Shown here piece after piece: positions 42,299 to 51,649 of a stretch of DNA of 64,000 nt. The position numbers were made by a program, and so were the translations under genes. How positions within the stretch are numbered: position 1 is the first letter of the stretch; the number at the start of each line of letters is the position of its first letter. The notes beneath the pieces were generated by a model. The model saw nothing but the letters and a program-made list of their open reading frames with translations, had not been told where the DNA came from and made no database searches. This stretch comes from Methylotenera_A sp031422335 (lineage in GTDB: Bacteria; Pseudomonadota; Gammaproteobacteria; Burkholderiales; Methylophilaceae). The DNA lies in NCBI GenBank assembly GCA_031422335.1, contig JANOQW010000025.1:74441-138440 (forward strand). The letters run 5' to 3'.

Positions 42299-43534
42299 AT
42301 GGCTTCAAAAATTAATGTTCCAACTGGCGAAATAATCACCGTCAACGCGGATAACACGCTGAATGTGCCGAATAATCCGATTATCCCATTTATTGAGGGC
42401 GATGGCATAGGCGCCGATATTACGCCACCGATGCAAAAAGTGGTGGATGCCGCTGTGAGCAAGGCTTATGGCAGCAAGCGTAAAATTGCGTGGATGGAAG
42501 TATATGCGGGTGAAAAAGCCACAAAAATGTACGATGCCAACACTTGGCTACCCACAGAGACCATGAAGGTGCTACGCGATTATGTAATTTCTATAAAAGG
42601 CCCGCTCACCACGCCTGTCGGCGGTGGCATTCGCTCGCTTAACGTAAGCTTGCGCCAAGAGCTTGATTTATATGTATGTTTGCGCCCAGTGCAATATTTT
42701 ACTGGCGTACCAAGCCCAGTAAAACACCCCGAAAAAACTGATATGGTGATTTTTAGAGAAAACACCGAAGACATTTACGCTGGCATTGAATGGGCGGCTG
42801 GCACTGACGAAGCAGCCAAAGTTATCCAATTTTTAAGCGATATGGGTATGCGCAAAAAAATTCGCTTCCCCGAAAATTGTGCCATTGGCATTAAACCAGT
42901 ATCGCCAGAAGGCACTACCCGCCTCATCCGCAAGGCCATTCAATATGCCATTGATAATAATCGTAAAAGTGTAACGATTACGCATAAAGGCAATATTATG
43001 AAGTTTACCGAAGGTGGCTTTAGAGATTGGGGTTATGCATTGGCCAAAGAAGAGTTTGGTGCGGTAGAGATTGATGGCGGCCCATGGCTGAAGTTGCCAA
43101 ATGGTATTGTGATTAAAGATTGTATTGCCGATGCATTTTTGCAAGAAATTTTGCTACACCCAGCCGATTATGATGTGGTGTGCGCCACCAATTTAAATGG
43201 CGATTACATGAGCGACGCGCTGGCCGCGCAAGTGGGCGGTATTGGCATTGCGCCAGGCGCCAACTTAAGTGATACCGTGGCGATGTTTGAAGCGACGCAT
43301 GGTACAGCGCCCAAAATTGCGGGCCAAAATTTGGCTAACCCTAGCTCAATTATTTTGTCTGCAGAGATGATGTTGCGCCATATGGGCTGGCTGGAAGCCG
43401 CGGATTTAGTGCTGGCAGGCGTGAGCAAAGCCATATTATCTAAACGCGTGACAGGTGATTTTAGTAGTCAAATGGATGGCGCCACGCAGGTAGGCACGGC
43501 TGAGTTTGCGGATGAGATTATAAGTAATATGTAG
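42299..43534 (+). CDS. icd: Isocitrate dehydrogenase, NADP type
   Basis: A 411-residue dimeric TCA-cycle enzyme giving 2-oxoglutarate, NADPH and CO2. The phosphorylatable-serine loop is seen in GGGIRSLNVSLRQELDLYVC, metal and substrate residues in NLNGDYMSDALAAQ, and the coenzyme region in ATHGTAPKIAGQNLANPSS. It resembles E. coli Icd. Complete. It is followed by a hairpin repeat and a terminator. Confidence 0.97.
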   Translation: MASKINVPTGEIITVNADNTLNVPNNPIIPFIEGDGIGADITPPMQKVVDAAVSKAYGSKRKIAWMEVYAGEKATKMYDANTWLPTETMKVLRDYVISIKGPLTTPVGGGIRSLNVSLRQELDLYVCLRPVQYFTGVPSPVKHPEKTDMVIFRENTEDIYAGIEWAAGTDEAAKVIQFLSDMGMRKKIRFPENCAIGIKPVSPEGTTRLIRKAIQYAIDNNRKSVTITHKGNIMKFTEGGFRDWGYALAKEEFGAVEIDGGPWLKLPNGIVIKDCIADAFLQEILLHPADYDVVCATNLNGDYMSDALAAQVGGIGIAPGANLSDTVAMFEATHGTAPKIAGQNLANPSSIILSAEMMLRHMGWLEAADLVLAGVSKAILSKRVTGDFSSQMDGATQVGTAEFADEIISNM

Positions 43535-43549
43535 CACGAGTCCAAACAT

Positions 43550-43587
43550 ATGCCCTACGAGCCAATATCTATGCGGCTTACAGGCAT
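43550..43587. repeat. Dispersed hairpin repeat, copy 6
   Basis: Arms ATGCCCTACGAG / TTACAGGCAT around GCCAATATCTATGCGGC. It lies directly after icd and before its terminator. Confidence 0.75.
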
Positions 43588-43617
43588 GCTATTTAAATTA
43601 AATGTAAATTAATAAGT

Positions 43618-43646
43618 AAAAAAGCCCGCAATTGCGGGCTTTTTTT
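43618..43646. terminator. Bidirectional terminator between icd and the cold-shock gene
   Basis: Perfect stem AAAAAAGCCCGCAA / TTGCGGGCTTTTTT with T runs on both strands. It serves the convergent icd and csp genes. Confidence 0.9.
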
Positions 43647-43672
43647 ATTGCTTGTCAAAACAATCTAAAACC

Positions 43673-43876
43673 TTAAGCTTTTTGAATATTTGAAGCTTGC
43701 TTACCTTTTGCGCCATCCGTTACTTCAAAACTGACACGCTCACCCTCTTTTAAACTTTTATATCCAGCCTCAACAATGGCTGAAAAATGTGCAAACAAGT
43801 CATCACCGCCATCATCTGGTGTAATAAAACCAAAACCTTTTGCATCGTTAAACCATTTTACTGTACCTAGTGCCAT
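43673..43876 (-). CDS. Cold-shock protein, CspA family
   Basis: 67 residues. RNA-binding motifs RNP1 (KGFGFITPDD) and RNP2 (DLFAHFSAI) are both present, after the MALGTVKWFNDA start. It is a single-stranded nucleic-acid chaperone. An upstream untranslated leader of roughly 65 bases is predicted from the promoter at 43950-43978, and the region is very AT-rich, as in other csp genes. It may be cold-induced or constitutive; the sequence does not tell. Confidence 0.95.
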   Translation of the reverse strand: MALGTVKWFNDAKGFGFITPDDGGDDLFAHFSAIVEAGYKSLKEGERVSFEVTDGAKGKQASNIQKA

Positions 43877-43949
43877 TTCTTCATTCCTATCTATTTTTAA
43901 TCAACACGTTGAAATATTTATAAAAACTTGTATAAAATTCACAAGCTCT

Positions 43950-43978
43950 TTTATATGTTACAAATTGTAAAAAGTCAA
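43950..43978 (-). promoter_or_regulatory. Sigma-70 promoter of the cold-shock gene
   Basis: On the minus strand TTGACT, a 17-bp spacer and TATAAA. The start point would fall near 43943. The rest of the 335-bp gap to pilB is AT-rich and shows no gene; a pilB promoter must lie in 43980-44200 but none is clear. Confidence 0.6.
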
Positions 43979-44211
43979 GTTTTAGGCTTAATGTGTTGTT
44001 TATTTGGCATATTTTGCCAAAGGTTAGATTATAAAATACGCTTTAAAAGCTCATATTGGCTTTACAACAAAAAAGTTAAAGTGCATTATTACAACAAACT
44101 AGCATATTGTTTACATTTTTAAAATATTGTTTAACTACAATAGTTTAGATAGAATAGATAAATAACTAGATTAGAAGTTAGAATGCAATATCTTTAAAAG
44201 AAAAGTGACAC

Positions 44212-45930
44212 ATGGCCGCAACTGCAGCAAGCATTAAATTAAGTGGTCTTGCCCGATTATTGGTGCAAGAAAATTTGCTATCTGAAAACGAGGCAAATAC
44301 CATTCAAGGCCAAGCTAATATTGCCAAAACGCCATTCATTAGCAATGTCATTGCTAGCAGAAAAGTTTCGGCCGAAAAAATTGCAGAAATGACCTCGAAG
44401 TCGTTTGGCTTTCCCTATTTTAATTTAGATGCCTTTAATGCAGATTACTTGCCTGCAAAATCCATCGACTTGAAGTTGATGCAGTCCAACCGCGTGATTG
44501 GTCTTAAAAGTCAAAACAATGTGTTGTTTGTGGCTATATCTGATCCCACCAATTTGCATGCGTTAGATAGCGTACAGTTTCAGATGGGCATGACATTGTC
44601 GCCAGTGGTGGTTGAAGACGACAAACTGGGAAAATGGATCGATAAAATCGTCGAATCTAAAGACACGGCAATGACCTCGCTGGATGTGGATGGCGATTTT
44701 GACCTAGACATGGGTGGCGGTGATGAAGAAGCAGCTGCCGCTGATACGCAAGAAGTAGATGATGCACCAGTGGTTAAATTCCTCAATAAAATGTTATTAG
44801 ACGCTATTAATATGGGTGCGTCTGATTTACATTTTGAGCCTTACGAAAAATTTTATCGCATTCGTTACCGTATCGACGGTGAGCTGAGAGATATTGCACA
44901 ACCACCGTTGGCAATTAAAGATAAGTTGGCTTCGCGCATTAAGGTGATTTCAAGCTTAGATATTTCAGAAAAACGTATTCCACAAGATGGTCGCATGAAA
45001 TTGGTGTTGTCCAAATCGCGCACCATCGATTTCCGCGTCAGTACCTTGCCGCTGATTCATGGCGAAAAAATTGTGATGCGTATTTTAGATCCAACCAGTG
45101 CCACCCTAGGTATTGAGGCGCTAGGCTACGAGCCAGCGCAAAAAGATGCACTGCTTGCTGCAGTGAGTCGTCCATATGGTTTGGTATTAGTCACTGGCCC
45201 GACTGGTTCCGGTAAAACCGTTTCGCTTTACACCTGTTTAAATATTCTCAATAACCCTGGCGTTAATATTGCCACTGCAGAAGATCCGTGTGAGATTCCG
45301 CTGGCGGGCATTAATCAAGTCAATGTGAATGATAAACAAGGCCTGACTTTTGCGGTGGCGTTAAAATCCTTTTTACGGCAAGACCCTGACATTATTATGA
45401 TTGGTGAAATTCGTGATCTTGAAACGGCTGATATGGCGATTAAAGCCGCCTCAACTGGTCACATGGTGCTGTCCACTTTGCACACCAACGATGCACCATC
45501 AACCTTGACGCGCCTAATGAATATGGGTGTTGCGCCGTTTAATATTGCGTCTGCTGTGTCACTCATTACCGCGCAGCGCTTAGCCAGACGCTTATGTAAA
45601 AGCTGTAAAGTACCAATTGATGCACCTAAAGAAGCGTTGCTTACCTTAGGCTTTAGAGAAGAAGATTTTAAAGAAAAATGGCAGCTGTATGGACCCAAAG
45701 AAGGTGGCTGTGAGATGTGCAACAACGGCTACAAAGGCCGTGTTGGTATATACCAAGTAATGCCTGTGACAGATGCGATTTCGCGCATTATTATGTCGCA
45801 AGGCAACGCCATTGACATTGCCGATCAAGCTAAAAAAGAGGGGGTGAACGATTTACGCCGCTCTGGTATTTTAAAAGTAATGCAAGGTTTAACCTCGGTA
45901 GCTGAGGTTGAAAACTGTACCAATGAGTAA
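44212..45930 (+). CDS. pilB: Type IV pilus assembly ATPase PilB
   Basis: A 572-residue motor for pilus extension. The N-terminal MshEN-type domain (about 1-150) is followed by an acidic stretch DGDFDLDMGGGDEEAAAAD. The ATPase core has Walker A GPTGSGKTVSL (about 328), Walker B IIMIGEIRDLETAD and the His box STLHTNDAPS. The tetracysteine zinc module is at about 461 (CKSC) and 499 (CEMC). It is followed by pilC 46 bp later. It drives polymerisation of pilins such as those at 26.5-27.4 kb. Confidence 0.96.
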   Translation: MAATAASIKLSGLARLLVQENLLSENEANTIQGQANIAKTPFISNVIASRKVSAEKIAEMTSKSFGFPYFNLDAFNADYLPAKSIDLKLMQSNRVIGLKSQNNVLFVAISDPTNLHALDSVQFQMGMTLSPVVVEDDKLGKWIDKIVESKDTAMTSLDVDGDFDLDMGGGDEEAAAADTQEVDDAPVVKFLNKMLLDAINMGASDLHFEPYEKFYRIRYRIDGELRDIAQPPLAIKDKLASRIKVISSLDISEKRIPQDGRMKLVLSKSRTIDFRVSTLPLIHGEKIVMRILDPTSATLGIEALGYEPAQKDALLAAVSRPYGLVLVTGPTGSGKTVSLYTCLNILNNPGVNIATAEDPCEIPLAGINQVNVNDKQGLTFAVALKSFLRQDPDIIMIGEIRDLETADMAIKAASTGHMVLSTLHTNDAPSTLTRLMNMGVAPFNIASAVSLITAQRLARRLCKSCKVPIDAPKEALLTLGFREEDFKEKWQLYGPKEGGCEMCNNGYKGRVGIYQVMPVTDAISRIIMSQGNAIDIADQAKKEGVNDLRRSGILKVMQGLTSVAEVENCTNE

Positions 45931-45976
45931 AGCGGTGAATAAAAATACCAGCGTAAATTTTAATTAAGGACGCACT

Positions 45977-47191
45977 ATGGCAACAGTAGCAAATAAGCAA
46001 ATTACCTACCTGTGGGAAGGTAAAGATAAAAAAGGTAAAGTCATCAAAGGCGAAATGCGCGCGGCTGGGGAATCGTTTGTCAGCGCGACTTTAAGACGTC
46101 AAGGTATCACGGTGACTAAAGTTAAAAAACAAAGCGCATTTGCCAGTAAAGGTAAAATTACCGATAAAGACATTACTTTGTTTACGCGACAACTGGCCAC
46201 CATGATGAAAGCGGGCGTACCACTGCTACAGGCGTTTGATATTGTAGGCAAAGGCCATAGCAACCCTGCAGTTGCTAAATTGCTGGGCGACATTAAAGCC
46301 GATGTGGAAACTGGCAGTAGCTTGAGCACTTCATTTCGTAAATATCCGCTTTATTTTGATAATTTATTTTGCAATTTAGTGGGTGCTGGTGAACAAGCGG
46401 GTATTTTAGATACGCTACTAGACCGTTTAGCCACTTACAAAGAAAAAATTATGGCGATTAAGGGTAAAGTTAAATCTGCGCTAGTTTACCCAACCTCTAT
46501 TATCGTGGTGGCATTTGTTATTGTTGTCATCATTATGATTTTCGTGATTCCTGCATTTAAAACGCTTTTTTCAGGCTTTGGTGCCGACTTGCCCGGGCCA
46601 ACATTAGTAGTGATGGCAATTTCTGAATTTTTTGTTTCTTACTGGTGGGCTATCTTCGCCTCTATTGGCGGTGGTTTGTGGTTTTTCTTCTATACATGGA
46701 AGCGCTCTGAGAAAATGCAAAATACCATGGATAGGCTCATGCTAAAGCTACCTATCCTAGGAGACATTATTCGTAAAGCCACGATTGCGCGTTTTGCACG
46801 TACTTTGTCCACCATGTTCTCTGCTGGCGTACCTTTGGTTGAGGCATTAGATTCAGTAGCAGGTGCTGCTGGCAACCGCGTCTATTACGATGCCACCAAA
46901 CGTATTCAAAGCGAAATTAGTACGGGCACAAGCTTAACTGTAGCGATGCAAAACGCTAATGTATTCCCCAATATGGTGCTACAAATGACAGCAATCGGCG
47001 AAGAATCTGGTGCGCTTGACTCTATGTTAAGCAAAGTAGCAGACTTTTTCGAAGCTGAAGTAGATGATGCAGTGGATGCGATGTCTAGTTTGATGGAGCC
47101 AGTGATTATGGTGGTATTAGGCACTATCATTGGCGGCTTAGTAGTCGCCATGTATATGCCGATATTCAAAATGGGTGAAGTCGTTGGCTAA
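45977..47191 (+). CDS. pilC: Type IV pilus inner-membrane platform protein PilC
   Basis: 404 residues with two GspF domains (about 70-190 and 270-395), each with FTRQLATMMKAGVPLLQAFD-like starts (second: RFARTLSTMFSAGVPLVEAL). Three membrane helices lie at about 170-195, 215-240 and 375-398. It anchors PilB and the pilus at the inner membrane. It completes pilB-pilC; pilD, often next, is not here. It ends at a bidirectional terminator. Confidence 0.96.
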   Translation: MATVANKQITYLWEGKDKKGKVIKGEMRAAGESFVSATLRRQGITVTKVKKQSAFASKGKITDKDITLFTRQLATMMKAGVPLLQAFDIVGKGHSNPAVAKLLGDIKADVETGSSLSTSFRKYPLYFDNLFCNLVGAGEQAGILDTLLDRLATYKEKIMAIKGKVKSALVYPTSIIVVAFVIVVIIMIFVIPAFKTLFSGFGADLPGPTLVVMAISEFFVSYWWAIFASIGGGLWFFFYTWKRSEKMQNTMDRLMLKLPILGDIIRKATIARFARTLSTMFSAGVPLVEALDSVAGAAGNRVYYDATKRIQSEISTGTSLTVAMQNANVFPNMVLQMTAIGEESGALDSMLSKVADFFEAEVDDAVDAMSSLMEPVIMVVLGTIIGGLVVAMYMPIFKMGEVVG

Positions 47192-47203
47192 CCCACGTTT
47201 ACC

Positions 47204-47237
47204 AAAAATAAAGGCCGCATATGCGGCCTTTATTTTT
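47204..47237. terminator. Perfect palindromic terminator between pilC and dsbC
   Basis: 34-bp palindrome with arms AAAAATAAAGGCCGCAT / ATGCGGCCTTTATTTTT and no loop. It is placed between convergent genes and works for both. Confidence 0.9.
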
Positions 47238-47245
47238 TGGTTAAT

Positions 47246-47968
47246 TTATTTTTTCGCCGCTTGTAAGCTTTTTTCAATTTCTTTGTATGGCTGTGCACCT
47301 AGCATGCGTTTGCCATCAGAAAATATAAGTGTCGGCGTGCTAGTCACACCTACTTTGCGAGCCAATTCCCCTATACGCTCTAGTGGCACTTCACAATTTC
47401 CTGCGTTAGTAGGCAGCTTGTTATTAAAATTCCAATCGTTCCAAGCTTTAACACGGTTAGTCGCACACCAGATTAATTTAGACTTAGCCGCCGCATCTGG
47501 GTGCAGCGATTCGATGGGATACAAAAATGTATAAATGGTCACGTTATCAATATTGCTTAACTCATTTTGCTCTAAGCGTTTGCAAAACGGGCAATCCACA
47601 TCTGAAAACACCACCAATTTGCGGCTACCATTGCCTTTTACCACTTTAATGGCTTGGTCTAGCGGCAAACTGCTAAAATCAATTTTGGTCAGCTCATCTA
47701 GGCGCGCACCCGTAACATCTTTTTTAGTTTTTGGGTCAACTAGGCGACCTTCGGCAATTAAGAATGTGAGTTTTTCATCGGTATAAACAATCTGTCCACC
47801 CATAAAAACCTCATACAAACCCGCATAAGGTGTTTTTACCACGCTTTCTACTTTAAATTTGGGGTAAGCAGCTTCAATCGCTTTTTTTAGGCTGGCTTCA
47901 TCGGCTAATGCAAATTGGCTTAAACTCAATAAGCTAATTGCAGCAATATGTTTTAGATTAATTTTCAT
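47246..47968 (-). CDS. dsbC: Thiol:disulfide interchange protein DsbC
   Basis: A 240-residue periplasmic disulfide isomerase. The signal peptide ends QFALA; the N-terminal dimerisation domain spans about 20-80. The thioredoxin domain has the CPFC active site in FSDVDCPFCKRLE (about 118). The second Cys pair (about 169 and 189, WCATNR and GNCEVP) and the cis-Pro in STPTLIFSDG are present. It may mature multi-disulfide periplasmic proteins such as LptD. It follows the ubi hydroxylase gene by 38 bp. Confidence 0.95.
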   Translation of the reverse strand: MKINLKHIAAISLLSLSQFALADEASLKKAIEAAYPKFKVESVVKTPYAGLYEVFMGGQIVYTDEKLTFLIAEGRLVDPKTKKDVTGARLDELTKIDFSSLPLDQAIKVVKGNGSRKLVVFSDVDCPFCKRLEQNELSNIDNVTIYTFLYPIESLHPDAAAKSKLIWCATNRVKAWNDWNFNNKLPTNAGNCEVPLERIGELARKVGVTSTPTLIFSDGKRMLGAQPYKEIEKSLQAAKK

Positions 47969-48006
47969 TTTTACTTTCTATCTATTTTTTTACTGCGACT
48001 TAACCA

Positions 48007-49188
48007 TTAAGCCGCTTGTTGTATTAATAATTTCTTCAATGTCGGTTGGCGATTCAATTGTCTAAACCCAAAAGCTGACATATTTTTAATCATGCTATTT
48101 TCACTCGAAAATAGCGCATCTAAACCGCTAGTCAGCCCGTTCATGGCGGCGACATCTGCCTGCCGTGTGCGCGCATATTGGCGTAAAAATGTACTCTCGC
48201 CAATATCTTGCATGGCATGTGTATTAGTCAGTATTTGTTGTAGTTGCCTTACATCACGCAAGCCTAAATTCATGCCTTGCCCAGCCATTGGGTGAATTTG
48301 GTGGGCTGCATCACCCACCAACACCACACGCTCAGCGATAAATTGGGTGGCGGTTTTCTGTTGCAAAGTAAACGATAGTACTTTGCCTACCAACCTCAAA
48401 TTGCCCAATTCATCATTCGAACGCGCTTGTACTTTTAGCGTAAAATCATCATTTGGTAATGTTAACAGTTGAGCGGCTTGTTCGGTTGACAGCGCCCACA
48501 CCATGGATACATGCTTATCGGGCAACGGTAACAGCGCCAGCGTCTCATGGGACGCAAACCATTGCCGCGCTATATTTTGGTGTGGCTTCTCTGCTAAAAA
48601 ATTCGCTACAATGGCAGTTTGGCTGAAATCTTTGTGCTTAACTGCAATATTGGCTTGGCCACGCAGCCAAGAATCCACGCCATCTGCAGCCATTATTAAT
48701 TTTGCATTTATATTGCGACCGTCATTCAAAGTCAAACTTACATGCTGCTGTTGATTGTCCAGCGCCACACAAGTCGCGTCTGAGATAACAGTTACACCCA
48801 GTACGTTAATTTTCTTCATCAACGCCTGCATTAAATTTTGGTTTTCAATAATCACACCTAATTTTGGCAAATTGGCATCACTATCACGCAGTTCTAATAA
48901 GTCATTTTCAGCATTCCACAAGCGCATGGCGTTGATAGGATTAACACGACTGGCATCTACCGCCTCCCAAATGCCTAAGCCTTTTAGCCACGCTTCGGTG
49001 TTGGCAGTCAGCGCATACACACGTTCATCCCACACTTTTTTTAGCATATTATTTTTATGTTTAGTATTTGGTTTTTTACTGTCTATCAGCAGTACTTTTT
49101 TACCCAATGTGGCGCAAGCAATGGCAGCAGCCAAGCCAACCGCGCCTGCGCCCACCACCACAATGTCGGTCGATAAATCTTTAGTCAT
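48007..49188 (-). CDS. FAD-dependent ubiquinone-biosynthesis hydroxylase (UbiH/UbiF/UbiI family)
   Basis: A 393-residue flavoprotein monooxygenase. N-terminal FAD site VVVGAGAVGLAAAIACATLG; second FAD motif ERVVLVGDAAHQIHPMAGQG, then MNLGLRDV. The two neighbouring paralogues (this and the next) hydroxylate different ring positions of ubiquinone. Which carbon each acts on (C1, C5, C6) cannot be assigned safely; this one may be UbiF or UbiM/UbiI-like. It overlaps the upstream paralogue by 4 bp. Confidence 0.9.
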   Translation of the reverse strand: MTKDLSTDIVVVGAGAVGLAAAIACATLGKKVLLIDSKKPNTKHKNNMLKKVWDERVYALTANTEAWLKGLGIWEAVDASRVNPINAMRLWNAENDLLELRDSDANLPKLGVIIENQNLMQALMKKINVLGVTVISDATCVALDNQQQHVSLTLNDGRNINAKLIMAADGVDSWLRGQANIAVKHKDFSQTAIVANFLAEKPHQNIARQWFASHETLALLPLPDKHVSMVWALSTEQAAQLLTLPNDDFTLKVQARSNDELGNLRLVGKVLSFTLQQKTATQFIAERVVLVGDAAHQIHPMAGQGMNLGLRDVRQLQQILTNTHAMQDIGESTFLRQYARTRQADVAAMNGLTSGLDALFSSENSMIKNMSAFGFRQLNRQPTLKKLLIQQAA

Positions 49189-50348
49189 TTGCCAAAACTC
49201 ATTTTACCCACCAACAAATTTTTAATTGGCGATATTAATTGTAATGCGCCAAGACCCAATCCCCGTGCGGCTTGCAGGCCGATGACTTCATTGCCGAACA
49301 CATTCACCAACACATCGGTAAATAAAATGCCGCCGCGCGTATCGCGTTTTCTGGCTTGAGAATAGTTTGCCAGCATCCTCGTGTCACCCCAATTTTGCAC
49401 TGGCGTTTGTACAATCAAATCTGCCAAAGTCCACGCATCGCGCATGCCCACATTAAAACCTTGCCCCGCCACTGGGTGCATGGTTTGTGCGGCGTTGCCA
49501 ATCACCGCTAAGTGCGGTGCATTGGCTGGTTTAAGCGTGCTTAATTTAAGTGGAAAGCTTATGCGTTTTTCTACGCTTAAAAACTGCCCCACACGGTCAC
49601 CAAACGCCACATGCAGCTGCTGTAAAAAGGTTTTATCATCCAAGCCAGCAAGCGCATGGATATTGGCTTGTAGACCAGTCCAAACGAGAGAGAAGCCAGC
49701 TTCCCCATTCGGTAAAAGCGCCATTGGGCCTTGCGGCGTAAAACGCTCGTAGGCCATATTATTGTGTGGCAACTCAGCCGTCACTTTGGTCACCAACGCG
49801 TCGTGGCCGTATTCTTTGGTGACTTTTTTTATACCGTCAATCTCACCTAAACTGCGGCCGCCATCGGCCACAATTAATAAAGCACTTTGTAAAGTTTGCG
49901 TTTGACTATGATGCGTAAAAGTCACTTCTGCCATGGTTGGGCTAGGCTTAATTTCGGTAGCCTCTGCTTCATAGATGACGTTTTTTAAGTCTAATTGCGC
50001 ATCCAAAGCTTGCGTCAGCGCGCCATACGGCAGCACATAGCCAATCGCCTCTAAGCCATGTTCTGCCGCCGTTAGTTTAGTGCGCCCCAGCCCGCCGCGT
50101 TGCGAGATATGAATGGTATTAATGGCAGTCGCTTTGACTGCAACTGCAGACCAAACGCCAAGCTTTTCGAGGATTAATCTACTGCCATAAGATAGCGCCA
50201 GTGCGCGCGTATCTTTGTGCGATACGCCCTTGGCGCGCGCTTCTAGCATGGTGAAAGGAAGGTTTTGTTGCTGTAGCGCCAGCGCCAAAACCGAGCCGAC
50301 TGGTCCGCCGCCCACAATAATGACAGCTGGAGAAAAATCAGTCTCCAC
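49185..50348 (-). CDS. ubiH: 2-octaprenyl-6-methoxyphenol hydroxylase-like protein (UbiH family)
   Basis: A 387-residue flavoprotein. The FAD-binding start is IIVGGGPVGSVLALALQQQN; the second motif is APHLAVIGNAAQTMHPVAGQ, then GFNVGMRDA. The usual GDAAH reads GNAAQ here, a substitution seen in some UbiH proteins. It is adjacent to pepP as in E. coli pepP-ubiH. The start overlaps the pepP stop by 11 bp. A segment of the gene (49653-49670) carries the core of the dispersed hairpin repeat. Confidence 0.9.
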   Translation of the reverse strand: METDFSPAVIIVGGGPVGSVLALALQQQNLPFTMLEARAKGVSHKDTRALALSYGSRLILEKLGVWSAVAVKATAINTIHISQRGGLGRTKLTAAEHGLEAIGYVLPYGALTQALDAQLDLKNVIYEAEATEIKPSPTMAEVTFTHHSQTQTLQSALLIVADGGRSLGEIDGIKKVTKEYGHDALVTKVTAELPHNNMAYERFTPQGPMALLPNGEAGFSLVWTGLQANIHALAGLDDKTFLQQLHVAFGDRVGQFLSVEKRISFPLKLSTLKPANAPHLAVIGNAAQTMHPVAGQGFNVGMRDAWTLADLIVQTPVQNWGDTRMLANYSQARKRDTRGGILFTDVLVNVFGNEVIGLQAARGLGLGALQLISPIKNLLVGKMSFGK

Positions 50349-51645
50349 GCATCAAGCTTTCAATATCCGCCACACTTTTCACCGCGTTTTTGCTCAGTAC
50401 TTCATTACCCGTTTGTGTGATCAGCACGTCATCTTCAATACGAATACCAATATTCCAAAAAGCTTTTGGCACATTATCGGCTGGGCGTACATAACAGCCT
50501 GGCTCTACGGTGAGCGTATTACCTGCTTTTAACAAGCTCCAGTTACCTTGTTTATCTTTGTATTCGCCCACATCGTGCACATCTAAACCCAGCCAATGGC
50601 CAGTACGGTGCATATAAAATTGGCGGTAGCTACCAGTTTCTAGCACTTCATCTTTGCTGCCAGTGCACAGTTTAAAATCAATAAAACCTTGTACTAGCAC
50701 ATCTAAAGCAGCTTCGTGAGGCGCGTTCCAGTGCTTATTCGGTTTTGCAGCGTCAATCGCGGCTAATTGCGCAGCCAAAACCAACTCATACAAATCTTTT
50801 TGTGCAGATGAAAATTGTCCGTTGACAGGAAAAGTGCGCGTAATATCACTGGCGTAGCCATCCAACTCGCAACCCGCGTCTATCAGCAACAAATCGCCAT
50901 CATTTAATACACAACTATTGGCGTTGTAATGCAGTGTGCAAGCATTGGTGCCGCCTGCAACAATACTGGTGTACGCGGGCGATTGCGCCCCGTTGCGATA
51001 AAACTCGTGTAAAAATTCGGCTTCTACTTCATATTCGTTCATGTTTGGCTTGGTAAATTGCATGGCACGATTATGTGCTGCTGCTGCAATGTTGCCTGAA
51101 AGGCGCATGGTTGCTTGCTCGTAGGGCGATTTAATTAAACGCTGTTTATCCACTAGTTGACACACATCTTGCACACTCTCTGGCGCACTCACCCCAGTTC
51201 TGGCTTGCTCCTTGACTTGATTCAGCCAGCCCGTTACCCGTGTATCCCAGTGGCAATCTGCCCCTAAACTATAAAATAAATTGGCTTGATTACCCATCAA
51301 CTTGGGCATCATTTCATCTAACTGGCTCATGCTATAAGCTTCATCAAAGCCAAATTCTGCTTTTGCGCCAGCTGGGCCATGGCGAAAACCATCCCAAATT
51401 TCACGTTCCATGTCTTTATCGCGACAAAATAAAATACTCTTGGCTTGGCTTCCACCAATTAATATCAGCACAGATTCTGGCTCCTTAAAGCCAGTTAAAT
51501 AATAAAAGTAGCTGTCAAAACGATATGGATAATGACTGTCGCGGTTACGAATCGCTTCACGCGCAGTTGGGATAATGGCAATACCCTCGCCCATACTGGC
51601 AAATAAGGTTCTTCTACGTTGTTGAAATTCTTTCAAATGATCCAT
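50338..51645 (-). CDS. pepP: Xaa-Pro aminopeptidase PepP
   Basis: A 435-residue dimanganese peptidase releasing the residue before proline. N-terminal creatinase-like domain about 1-165; C-terminal pita-bread domain with metal ligands in LIDAGCELDGYASDITRTFP, MHRTGHWLGLDVHD, TVEPGCYV and GIRIEDDVL. Length and order are typical. It heads the minus-strand group pepP-ubiH-ubi hydroxylase-dsbC. It follows murU by 4 bp. Confidence 0.96.
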   Translation of the reverse strand: MDHLKEFQQRRRTLFASMGEGIAIIPTAREAIRNRDSHYPYRFDSYFYYLTGFKEPESVLILIGGSQAKSILFCRDKDMEREIWDGFRHGPAGAKAEFGFDEAYSMSQLDEMMPKLMGNQANLFYSLGADCHWDTRVTGWLNQVKEQARTGVSAPESVQDVCQLVDKQRLIKSPYEQATMRLSGNIAAAAHNRAMQFTKPNMNEYEVEAEFLHEFYRNGAQSPAYTSIVAGGTNACTLHYNANSCVLNDGDLLLIDAGCELDGYASDITRTFPVNGQFSSAQKDLYELVLAAQLAAIDAAKPNKHWNAPHEAALDVLVQGFIDFKLCTGSKDEVLETGSYRQFYMHRTGHWLGLDVHDVGEYKDKQGNWSLLKAGNTLTVEPGCYVRPADNVPKAFWNIGIRIEDDVLITQTGNEVLSKNAVKSVADIESLMRGD

Positions 51646-51649
51646 TTTT

